A stretch of 64,000 nt of DNA from an uncultured Acidimicrobiales bacterium (GTDB taxonomy: Bacteria > Actinomycetota > Acidimicrobiia > Acidimicrobiales > SHLQ01): assembly GCA_938015295.1 (NCBI GenBank), contig CALLQB010000060.1, positions 1-64,000 on the forward strand, written 5' to 3'. Below the pieces are notes generated by a model. That model was not told the origin of the DNA, searched no databases, and was given only the letters and a program-made list of their open reading frames with translations. Positions 56,870 to 64,000 of this stretch are shown piece by piece. Each line of letters starts with the position of its first letter. Within the stretch, counting starts at the first letter, position 1. Position numbers and translations under genes: made by a program.

Positions 56870-59800
56870 CCATCGAGTTCGGTTGCGGCCTGCACTAGGC
56901 CTATGACTCGACCGTCGTCGACCAACACCGATCTACCCGGCGGTTGCGGTCCGCTGCTTCGTTGTTGGGCCGAGTTCATCCGGTTCGGCAGATCGACCCC
57001 CACCAGATCGCCGTCCAACACGTCGGGCCACAAGAAGAGTCCGCGACGGCCGTGGCGAAACTCGTTTGTCCAATGACCGTATGCAGATCGAAGCCGGTCG
57101 TTTCGCCCCACGGCAAGCACATGCACCCGACCGTCCCGCTGTGCAAACACTTCAGAGAAGAACCGGTGATCGGGCTGGAGTCCGGCGTCATCAACGACTA
57201 CCAACATCTGCTGAGCACCCGCCGAACCTGGGCTGAAGTCACCGACAAGGTCGTCGAGTTCAGCGGCGTGCAGGGCGGCGACGCCGGGAACGGGACTCGT
57301 TGCGCCAACCCAACGCACCTCGACTTGTGGCTGAAGCGACGCTGCGGCACGTGCGATTGCCCGGGCCACCGAGGACTTTCCCGATCGTGCAGGGCCAGTG
57401 ATGAGTGCATGTTCGCCTGGCCGAAGCGTAAATCCTGCGACGCTCAGATCGCTCGACCGCTGCCCCACCGGCAGATACAGCGATTCGTTGGTGATGACTG
57501 CCCGGCCGACAACATCTTCCACCCCAAGCAGGGTCGGGAGCACGCCGACCCCGGGCGGCTGCGCGATAGAGGTTTTCCAATCCCGTGCTTGGCAAAGCTC
57601 TGCGTTGCCAACCGTTGCGACCTGCACGCTGAGACCGTGGGGACCAAGATATCCACGGCCCGGCGGAGGATCGGGCTGCACCGCACCAGTGACCCCGATA
57701 TCGCGAAGGTCGTGTCGGTCGCTGAGACGGAGGAACACTTTGCAAGCGGTGGTGGCTTCAAGATTGCGAAGCGCAGCGGGCGAGGAGGCACCCAGCAAGG
57801 TGTAGACACCGACCGACGGGCCGTCGAGATATACCGTATCGAGCAGATCGAGCAGATCGTAAGAGTCGTCGTTGTCTCGCCTGAACGCTTCGAGCCCATC
57901 GAGAACGAACAACACGCTGGCTTGGCGCTCCAAGGGCCCTTCCTGTCGATCCCGAATCAGGCGGACCATCTGTGCAAGGAGTCGATGCTGACGCTCATGT
58001 TCGCCAGGACCGACAACCGCACCAACGTGCGGAAGAACCTCGAGGTCGTTGAACGATCCACGCCCGAGATCGAGCACATACACCCATAACGTATCGGGGC
58101 TCAGCTCACGGCACGCCGACACCGTCAGAGTTCGCAGCGTTGTTGTCACGCCACTCTTGGCTGCTCCAGCGACAAAAAGGTTGCCGGAACACATCGTCCA
58201 GGCGGCCGGTCGAGTCCTTTGCTCGTGAGGTTCATCGAGCAGCCCGAACCGAACAACGGGCGAATCTCCAGCATCCTCGCTCGGGTCACACAACTCGCCA
58301 AGGGTTTGCGACAACGGCAATGGCGCAGGCCAGGGACATCGGGGAAGACCAACGCCAGTCTGACGATGCGCCTCGGTGATCGATTCCAGTAACAACTCAA
58401 GATCCGTCGGTGCGTCGGCGGTCTCGGGCAAACCGCTGGCCGACAACTCCCCCAGCGCCTGCCCCCCAAGCACACCGCCATCAACGGCGACGCCGCCAAG
58501 CTGCAGGCGGCGTACCAGCTTCGAGCGAGCGCCAGCGACAGTACCGGTGGCGAGAGCCGACTGGAACAGCAACGGAGCCTCGGGCCCGAGCCGAACGCAC
58601 GCTCGGCCAGGAAGGTCGCGGCCGATCAACGATGCTTCACCCGACCCAATGACATCGTTTGAATCGGCAACGTTCAGTACCCGAAGCGCAATCCGGAGGT
58701 TGGTGTTGGTACGAATGTTCTCGCTTAGTGCGCCACTTGGCCGTTGGGTCGCCAACACCAGGTGCACGCCAAGGCTTCGACCTCGCTGCGCCACGCTGAC
58801 TAGGGCGTCGACAAATTCGGGAAGCTCAGACACCAGCGTGGCGAACTCATCGATGACGACGACCAGCCGCGCAAGTGGTTCCAGTGAGGGCTGCTCGGAG
58901 CGCAAGCGACGATACGCAGCAATGCTGTCGACGCGGTGTGCGCGAAACATCCTTTCGCGGTAGCCAAGTTCGGCCTCCAAACAAACAAGCGCTCGTTCGC
59001 TCAGGTGCGGGTCGAGGTCGGTCACCACACCCACGGTGTGCGGCAAGCCGGCGCAAACATCGAACGCGCTACCTCCCTTGTAGTCGATGAGTAGAAAGGA
59101 GAGGTGCTCAGCATCAGCCGACGCCGCCATCGACGCGACCATCGACCGAAGGAGCTCGCTTTTCCCTGACCCTGTTGTGCCTGCAACAAGAGCGTGTGGT
59201 CCGTCGACGACCAAGTCGATATCGAGCGGCCCTTGTTCTGCCCATCCGATTGGAGCACAAAAGCTCGGCCGGTGACGCGACTGTCGCCACCGTTCCAAGA
59301 CCCGGTCCGTCATATCGCTCACCGCCATCGACCGGTGGCCGCCGAGGAGACCAACCAATCCGACCTCGGTTGGGATGCTCGCTCCCTTGGCACCGAGAAC
59401 TGGGTCGACGAACCGAGCAAGCGACGACGCAAACACCCACGCAGTTGCTGTCGAAATGCCGTCGAAAATCACCGACGGCACTACCGACGAGGTGGCGGGG
59501 AAGGCGACCGCCCCCACGCCGTCGACGTCATTGATGTGTAACACCGATTCGGTCGCGGCCGGCAACCAGTCAAAGGCATCGGCGATAACGACGAGCACGA
59601 TTGATGGTTCGCTACTCAAGCCACGAGCCACTGCCTCTTTACCATCAAGAAACCCATCGCCGTCGACGACAACCAAGGTCACCGGTGCACCGCCGGTGTC
59701 GGCGGCAAGGAGCCGCTCGGTCATCCGGTGCGCACTGGCCACCGACGTCACCAGCCCAGCGAGGTCGCCACAAACACTGCCATCTGCAGCAACGGCGTGC

Positions 59801-61101
59801 GGTAGCAGCGAGATCCACGACCACTCGTCGATCGCCGACGGCTCACACATGGCGACGACACCAAGATCGCCCGGACCGTGCAGCGCGACCGCCTGCGCGA
59901 TGAGCGCTCGAACCACCGCGCGGCTCAACACACGTCTTCCCAGGCAACCGACCGAGACCCCACCATCAAGGCCAAGAACCAGAGGCGCCTCGCGAAGCAC
60001 ACCTTCGTGGCGCACCAGGTCGACGATCTCCGGTTCAGCCTCTTCGCCTTCGGGCAACACCTCGACCGACTGGTCGGCTCGGCCTACCATCACTTCGAGG
60101 AAGTCGTCGTGGTGCGGCCGACGTTCCCACAAGTGCACGCTCGGTAGTTCGCATCGACGGCGGAGCTCACAAAGATCAACGGCGCGGCGCCGGAGTCGTA
60201 TCGTCTCGATTTCGACGAACCGACGTAGCGCTACCCGGTAGTCGGCGACCGCAACTGCGAATTCTTTCTCGATATTGCGCACGTCTCGGCGATGGTGATG
60301 TTTGTCCTCCCACCAGTTCATGAGCGTCATTACTGGGCTCAACACCATGAACAGCGCATACAGAGGATTCCAAAGCAGCGCCATTGCGCAGCCCATCACC
60401 AGTGGAGCGAGCAGCGCAGCCCACGAAAACCTCGAACGCTGCTGCTTGGGCGCCCGCCGAACGGGCGCTTCGAGAAGCCTCGTCGGAACACTCGGCTCGG
60501 CGCGCGGCATGCGGTTGAAGACAACAGTGGCCGACGTCGACGAGGACGCTGAACAGTCGAGGTGAGCGGGCGCGTCTGCCCGGGGGCGACGCACAGCCAG
60601 GCGAGTAGTTCCGAGCCGCACGGTTTCGTTGAACAGCAGGTCGTGGGTTCCGGGGGAAAGGCACTCCCCTTCGACAAATACCTCCTGCTCGCCAAGGCTC
60701 TCGATACGCAGTGCGCCGGTCTCGGCTACGTCAAGCCGCGCGTGCAGCGGGCTGACGGGCGAACAGAGCACTGCGTCGCATGCATCGGAGCTTCCGACGA
60801 GGTGGCGGCCAACGCGCAGCGGAACCCTGATCGCGGCGCCAAGGCCGCCGAGCACATCAAGACTCGCGACCAGTCGACGCCTGGGCACCGGCGTGCACGT
60901 GACCGCTGCTAGTCGCGAGCCCTCGTACAGCCGCAAGGTCGACAACGGCTGGTCCGACCGCACCGTCTGTGCATCGATGGCCACCAGTGCGGTCGTGACA
61001 CCCACGGCCGCAGCGAGGTCACCAACCGTCGTGAAAATCGATGGGTCGGGGACCTCGAACAGCCGCGGAATGTCCGAGTCATCGGGAACGATCAACCTCA
61101 T
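56866..61101 (-). CDS. EssC/EccC-like type VII secretion ATPase with FHA domain
   Basis: Membrane ATPase of about 1411 aa from ATG 61101; a GTG at 61143 would add 14. The N-terminus has ubiquitin-like character (about 1-75). An FHA domain (about 85-180) has Gly-Arg-His-Leu-Val-Gly and Ser-Pro-Leu-His-Ala-Arg. Two membrane helices lie at about 225-260. Three FtsK-type modules follow: P-loop 1 Gly-Thr-Thr-Gly-Ser-Gly-Lys-Ser (about 640) with Asp-Glu-Phe-Ala Walker B; P-loop 2 Gly-Ala-Ala-Lys-Ser-Gly-Val-Thr (about 976), where the Lys is lost; P-loop 3 Gly-Pro-Ala-Arg-Ser-Gly-Lys-Ser (about 1235). This is the WXG100 exporter motor. It is the last gene of the operon and is 22-65 bp downstream of the WXG100 gene. 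Confidence 0.92.
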   Translation of the reverse strand: MRLIVPDDSDIPRLFEVPDPSIFTTVGDLAAAVGVTTALVAIDAQTVRSDQPLSTLRLYEGSRLAAVTCTPVPRRRLVASLDVLGGLGAAIRVPLRVGRHLVGSSDACDAVLCSPVSPLHARLDVAETGALRIESLGEQEVFVEGECLSPGTHDLLFNETVRLGTTRLAVRRPRADAPAHLDCSASSSTSATVVFNRMPRAEPSVPTRLLEAPVRRAPKQQRSRFSWAALLAPLVMGCAMALLWNPLYALFMVLSPVMTLMNWWEDKHHHRRDVRNIEKEFAVAVADYRVALRRFVEIETIRLRRRAVDLCELRRRCELPSVHLWERRPHHDDFLEVMVGRADQSVEVLPEGEEAEPEIVDLVRHEGVLREAPLVLGLDGGVSVGCLGRRVLSRAVVRALIAQAVALHGPGDLGVVAMCEPSAIDEWSWISLLPHAVAADGSVCGDLAGLVTSVASAHRMTERLLAADTGGAPVTLVVVDGDGFLDGKEAVARGLSSEPSIVLVVIADAFDWLPAATESVLHINDVDGVGAVAFPATSSVVPSVIFDGISTATAWVFASSLARFVDPVLGAKGASIPTEVGLVGLLGGHRSMAVSDMTDRVLERWRQSRHRPSFCAPIGWAEQGPLDIDLVVDGPHALVAGTTGSGKSELLRSMVASMAASADAEHLSFLLIDYKGGSAFDVCAGLPHTVGVVTDLDPHLSERALVCLEAELGYRERMFRAHRVDSIAAYRRLRSEQPSLEPLARLVVVIDEFATLVSELPEFVDALVSVAQRGRSLGVHLVLATQRPSGALSENIRTNTNLRIALRVLNVADSNDVIGSGEASLIGRDLPGRACVRLGPEAPLLFQSALATGTVAGARSKLVRRLQLGGVAVDGGVLGGQALGELSASGLPETADAPTDLELLLESITEAHRQTGVGLPRCPWPAPLPLSQTLGELCDPSEDAGDSPVVRFGLLDEPHEQRTRPAAWTMCSGNLFVAGAAKSGVTTTLRTLTVSACRELSPDTLWVYVLDLGRGSFNDLEVLPHVGAVVGPGEHERQHRLLAQMVRLIRDRQEGPLERQASVLFVLDGLEAFRRDNDDSYDLLDLLDTVYLDGPSVGVYTLLGASSPAALRNLEATTACKVFLRLSDRHDLRDIGVTGAVQPDPPPGRGYLGPHGLSVQVATVGNAELCQARDWKTSIAQPPGVGVLPTLLGVEDVVGRAVITNESLYLPVGQRSSDLSVAGFTLRPGEHALITGPARSGKSSVARAIARAAASLQPQVEVRWVGATSPVPGVAALHAAELDDLVGDFSPGSAGAQQMLVVVDDAGLQPDHRFFSEVFAQRDGRVHVLAVGRNDRLRSAYGHWTNEFRHGRRGLFLWPDVLDGDLVGVDLPNRMNSAQQRSSGPQPPGRSVLVDDGRVIGLVQAATELDG

Positions 61102-61165
61102 CGCTCGGCCACCCCGCGACGCGGAGGCGAGAACGTTCGCCACCGCGCCGCGACGACCGCAACGG

Positions 61166-61438
61166 TCACGAGTCCATGGCGGTCACCGCGTTGGCACGCT
61201 CCTTGCCGATGAAGGCGCCGTTCTCGCGAAGCGCTGCTTGGAGTTTGGCGAGGTTTGGTGCAAATTCGGCCGCCCAGAGCTCGCGGAACTGGCGTGCCCG
61301 CTTTCCGTCCCAGGTAGTGCCTTGGAGCAGATTGTTCAGCGCGGCCTGCAACTGCTCGACCTCGGTGCTGCGGGTCATGAATTCCTTCTTGAGGTTGATC
61401 ATGTCGGTTTTGTTCATGATCAAAATGTCGTTGCTCAT
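61166..61438 (-). CDS. WXG100 family (ESAT-6-like) protein
   Basis: Protein of 90 aa with the WXG100 helix-turn-helix: Thr-Trp-Asp-Gly-Lys-Arg-Ala (Trp-x-Gly about 42-44) between two helices. No cleavable signal is present. The C-terminus lacks an obvious Tyr-x-x-x-Asp/Glu secretion motif. GGAGA precedes ATG at good spacing. Placement directly before the EssC/EccC-like ATPase makes it the likely secreted substrate or structural partner of this system. Confidence 0.9.
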   Translation of the reverse strand: MSNDILIMNKTDMINLKKEFMTRSTEVEQLQAALNNLLQGTTWDGKRARQFRELWAAEFAPNLAKLQAALRENGAFIGKERANAVTAMDS

Positions 61439-61486
61439 TGGTGGTATCTCCTGTTGTGTTTTGTTGTGTCGTAGTGAGGAGGGAAG

Positions 61487-63505
61487 TCATGATGTTGCTC
61501 GTTCGACCTGGTTGACTTCACCGATAATCCAGGCCTTGATCTCGTGCCAGAGGTAGAGGTAGTCACGGGCGAAATCGGTTTCGGCAGTGGTTACTTCGTG
61601 AAAGGCACGGAGAAAGTCGTCGTAGTTGGCGTCGCCCGGCGACGCGATGACCAGCTGCGGTGGTACTCCCGAACCGTTGTCGCTGGCGATAAACGCAGCG
61701 AGCGTCGGTGAGGCGGACACGTCGGGGTAGTGCTCGAGCAACAACCCGAAAACAGCGAGTTCGAGCGGCAGCGGCGAGGCAAGACCCGAACCTGCCGACG
61801 AATCGAACGTAAAGAACAAGCCCGCCAGGAGCGCGTCGACCGTATCTGGTGCGAGCTGTTCACGATGTTCGGAGCTGAAGGAACCACCCGTGAACACGTC
61901 GTAGCCTTGCGAGGCGAACTTCGATAGCAACATTCGCAAAACACGAATTGATGCACTCGAGCCCGGAAGGACAGCCGCAGGTGCGACGGTCAGTACTGCG
62001 GCCCACGCAAGATCAAGCACCGATGACCAGCTGCTATAGGACTGCTCATCCACAGAAACACCGGTCAGGGCCATCGCTAGGAACTGCATGGTTGTCCCCA
62101 TATGGTCGAGCGGTCGGGCGGCAGAACGGGCGACGGGGAGGTCAGGGTTAGCAACAAAGTCGGCGACAACACGCGGCAAGGTTCCTGCAAAGAACGAGCC
62201 GGCGCCGGCTACCAGTGCCATCAGCGCCGCATCGCTTTCGGCCATCCACCTGGCAAATAGCGCCGTCGACCCCTCTAGAGGCCACGAACCAGACGCAAGG
62301 TCTTCGAAGTGCCAAGCCAACAACCATGCGGCCGCCTCGCGAACTGGGTCAGCATTGATCTGCGCTGTGGGCGCAAGGTCACGAAGCTCGGCGAGTAACG
62401 CCAAACTCGCCTGTAGGGCATTCGTTAGCTCGGCCCCCGCAAGACCACCTGGGCTCACCAACGAGGCCGTCTCGTGGAGGTCGCCGAGCCTTTCTGGCAC
62501 CAGGCCGACCAGCCGTGCGATGGTTTCGTTCCATCGGCGAAGTTCGTCGGCCAACGCAACAGCGTCGTTGCTGTGCAGCGTTGGGTTAAGGAAACTCTTG
62601 AGCGTTCCGGCCATCGTAAGTAACGCAAAGGCTTCTGCGTTTTGCCGTTCGAGCGAACCAAACAGGTTTGGTCGTTCGAGGATCGACAGCGCTGGGTTCT
62701 CAAACGACAAGAGCCAGGTCTTGGCCGCCTGCGCCTGCGTATCGGAGTCGCCTGCGGGAAAGCCAGAGAGAAGAAGTCCTTGGTATCGCCATCGGAAGCT
62801 TTCGTCGGCGATAAGAGGCCCCATCCAGTCGAGGGCCACCGCAACGGTGGCGGCGTCGTAGGCGCCGCCACCAAGTAGCGCGACGACGCGAAGTAGATCC
62901 GCTGGCTGCTCGCCGACCACCACGTCGTGCACAACGGTCGGGTCGTGTTCGATAGCGAAAGAAACCAAAAGTTGCAGCGGCAGCAACGCAGCGGCGATGT
63001 CGTCGCTACCAGCGATTGCGGTGGCGACGAGACGGTCGAGCCCCGCTGTCTCGAGCACGTCGATGACCCACCCAGCAACGGCAGCGTCGGCGACTGCGCG
63101 CACCATCAGCTCTTCGAGCAACCGCTGCTGCCGCTGAAGGTCCGTCACCACGGCCAGTTCGTCGAGCAGCGAAGCGGTGGGCCGGACGCGCAGCGTTGAA
63201 GGACGCGGCGGTAGCGCACCAACAACAAGACGGCCAGGGCGTCGACCATTGACCAGCAATGCTGTTGCGTAGCGCTCGCGGATGTAGGCAATTCGCCAAC
63301 GAAGGTCGTCACCGCCAAAGCGCAACTCTTCGTCAATCAAGCGAAGCAGATCGGACACGGGAGCTAGGTCGGGGCCCAACTCACGGGTTGCATGAAGCCA
63401 GGGCAGAACGAGGCTTCGGCGCACCGACGAAATCTCGTCCGACGTTGTGGAGTACGCAGCAACAATCAGATCGGCCGCATCGAGGTCGATGGCGATTCGA
63501 CTCAT
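61487..63505 (-). CDS. Large alpha-helical T7SS-associated protein, unknown function
   Basis: Protein of 672 aa with no family I recognise. It is almost wholly helical and rich in Ala, Leu, Asp and Val, with no signal peptide. Hydrophobic helices around 520-540 could be membrane-embedded but contain polar breaks. The first 90 residues have the helical, Trp-containing look of a WXG100-like N-terminal module (Trp-Leu-His, later Arg-Trp-Arg). Its ATG overlaps the stop of the 119-aa WXG-like gene (ATGA), and the WXG100 gene follows 48 bp later. Length and operon position suggest a large secreted substrate or a dedicated structural partner. No toxin catalytic motif was recognised. Confidence 0.7.
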   Translation of the reverse strand: MSRIAIDLDAADLIVAAYSTTSDEISSVRRSLVLPWLHATRELGPDLAPVSDLLRLIDEELRFGGDDLRWRIAYIRERYATALLVNGRRPGRLVVGALPPRPSTLRVRPTASLLDELAVVTDLQRQQRLLEELMVRAVADAAVAGWVIDVLETAGLDRLVATAIAGSDDIAAALLPLQLLVSFAIEHDPTVVHDVVVGEQPADLLRVVALLGGGAYDAATVAVALDWMGPLIADESFRWRYQGLLLSGFPAGDSDTQAQAAKTWLLSFENPALSILERPNLFGSLERQNAEAFALLTMAGTLKSFLNPTLHSNDAVALADELRRWNETIARLVGLVPERLGDLHETASLVSPGGLAGAELTNALQASLALLAELRDLAPTAQINADPVREAAAWLLAWHFEDLASGSWPLEGSTALFARWMAESDAALMALVAGAGSFFAGTLPRVVADFVANPDLPVARSAARPLDHMGTTMQFLAMALTGVSVDEQSYSSWSSVLDLAWAAVLTVAPAAVLPGSSASIRVLRMLLSKFASQGYDVFTGGSFSSEHREQLAPDTVDALLAGLFFTFDSSAGSGLASPLPLELAVFGLLLEHYPDVSASPTLAAFIASDNGSGVPPQLVIASPGDANYDDFLRAFHEVTTAETDFARDYLYLWHEIKAWIIGEVNQVERATS

Positions 63506-63861
63506 CGGTCGGCCACTGGTCGCGATGAGGCCCGTTCGTTTCGCCGAGCAACTTCGGCGCGCCGGCGTGACGTCGCGGCGTCTCGGGTTGCATCGGCGGC
63601 AAGCCGTTCGAGCCGTGTAGCGGTCTGCGCGCAGAGGTGCGCGGCGTCATCAACCCGAACCTGGACGGCGTGGAGTCGGTCTCGCGATCGCTTGGCGCCT
63701 TCGCTAAGCCATATTCCCGGAGTGTGGCGTGCCTGCAGGGAAACGCAGCAGCTGTCGAGCGGTGATGCCGAGGCACGAATCTCCGTTGCAAGCTCGCGCA
63801 GCCGTTGGGCGCGTTGATCGAAGTGTCGGGCCTGAATGTCGTAGGTATCTGAAGCCGCCAA
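63502..63861 (-). CDS. WXG100-like small helical protein
   Basis: Protein of 119 aa. It starts at TTG 63861, with GGGGAG six bases upstream. Two helices flank Pro-Gly-Ile-Trp-Leu-Ser-Glu-Gly-Ala (Trp about 51), a Trp-x3-Gly variant of the WXG turn. The second helix is Arg-rich and extends into a basic, disordered tail, which is atypical of ESAT-6 proteins. Two adjacent Cys (about 38-39) are unusual for a secreted actinobacterial protein. It is the first gene of the T7SS-like operon and is coupled to the 672-aa gene. Confidence 0.65.
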   Translation of the reverse strand: MAASDTYDIQARHFDQRAQRLRELATEIRASASPLDSCCVSLQARHTPGIWLSEGAKRSRDRLHAVQVRVDDAAHLCAQTATRLERLAADATRDAATSRRRAEVARRNERASSRPVADR

Positions 63862-63951
63862 CGCGGTCTCCCCAATGTGTGGTCGCCGAAGAGACGGCGC
63901 CGGGTGCCTAGATTGGGGAGGAAGTTGCAGTCGGTTTGAAACTGACTGAGA

Positions 63952-63957
63952 TATAAT
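63952..63957 (+). promoter_or_regulatory. TATAAT -10 element for the divergent edge gene
   Basis: A perfect TATAAT lies 21 bases upstream of ATG 63978 in a locally AT-rich stretch. The nearest -35-like hexamers (TTGAAA at 63936, TTGCAG at 63925) are at spacings of 10 and 21, neither ideal. The gap 63862-63977 separates it from the T7SS operon start. Confidence 0.5.
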
Positions 63958-63977
63958 GAAACTACATATAAGGAATC

Positions 63978-64000
63978 ATGTCGTCAAACTCGGCCACACC
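63978..64000 (+). CDS. Start of a divergent gene, truncated by the window edge
   Basis: ATG 63978 is preceded by AAGGA at 7-base spacing and by a TATAAT box. Only seven codons (Met-Ser-Ser-Asn-Ser-Ala-Thr) are in the window, so nothing can be said of function. Divergent placement beside a T7SS-like operon makes a substrate or regulator possible. Confidence 0.5.

Noticed and set aside
1-64000. CRISPR array, tRNA/rRNA, insertion sequence or prophage
   Set aside because: No regularly spaced direct repeats, cloverleaf-like CCA ends, transposase motifs or phage structural genes were found. Tandem repeats present are short and at most 2-3 copies, or lie within single genes.

Overview
The window reads as chromosome of a high-GC actinobacterium. 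Strong preference for G/C at third codon positions, frequent GTG/TTG starts, a KstR-like TetR regulator, WXG100/FtsK-type secretion genes, an OleB-OleC fusion and a MapB-like methionine aminopeptidase with an N-terminal extension all point that way. The class Acidimicrobiia is my best guess, but nothing in the window fixes it. Genes are densely packed, with many 4-base ATGA/GTGA overlaps. I see no tRNA, rRNA, CRISPR array, transposase or prophage.

Layout. 1-6.3 kb: the end of an HNH nuclease, an MFS transporter, two SDR oxidoreductases in the arrangement of the actinobacterial sterol-catabolism genes ipdF/Rv3548c, a PAS-GGDEF-EAL protein and a KstR-like regulator. 6.5-16 kb: SH3-domain lipoprotein, cyclase-family hydrolase, cNMP-binding protein, a long membrane-anchored coiled-coil protein, ribokinase, an SDR and several unknown proteins. 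16.1-20.7 kb: a tight operon of HEAT-repeat protein, processive family-2 glycosyltransferase and BcsB-like exported protein, probably an exopolysaccharide synthase. 20.7-28.8 kb: housekeeping and envelope genes (Fpg, M48 protease, DUF3048 protein, RNB ribonuclease, HAD phosphatase).

29-33.7 kb is a complete long-chain olefin pathway (oleA, fused oleBC, oleD). 33.7-37.7 kb holds helix-hairpin-helix, phosphatase, methionine aminopeptidase, MaoC, alpha/beta hydrolase and DUF937 genes. 38.5-43.1 kb is a thiamine uptake system: a TPP riboswitch in front of thiB-thiP-thiQ, with a convergent thiD. It is followed by a sulfurtransferase and a second, fully intact GGDEF-EAL receptor. 47-56 kb carries a DUF1501/DUF1800 pair, a stand-alone Clp-N protein, membrane/secreted proteins, a lysine-rich H1-like protein, an omega-amidase-like enzyme and a secreted subtilase with RTX repeats. 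56.9-63.9 kb is a type VII-like secretion operon: WXG-like protein, 672-aa protein of unknown function, WXG100 protein and EssC/EccC-like ATPase with an FHA domain. A divergent gene begins at the right edge.

The strongest candidates for under-described biology are the HEAT-GT2-BcsB-like operon, the T7SS-like operon with its 672-aa partner, and the GGDEF-EAL gene whose first PAS domain lacks any usable start codon. A scattering of 15-27 bp tandem duplications occurs both between and inside genes. All identifications come from reading motifs by eye; no database search was run.
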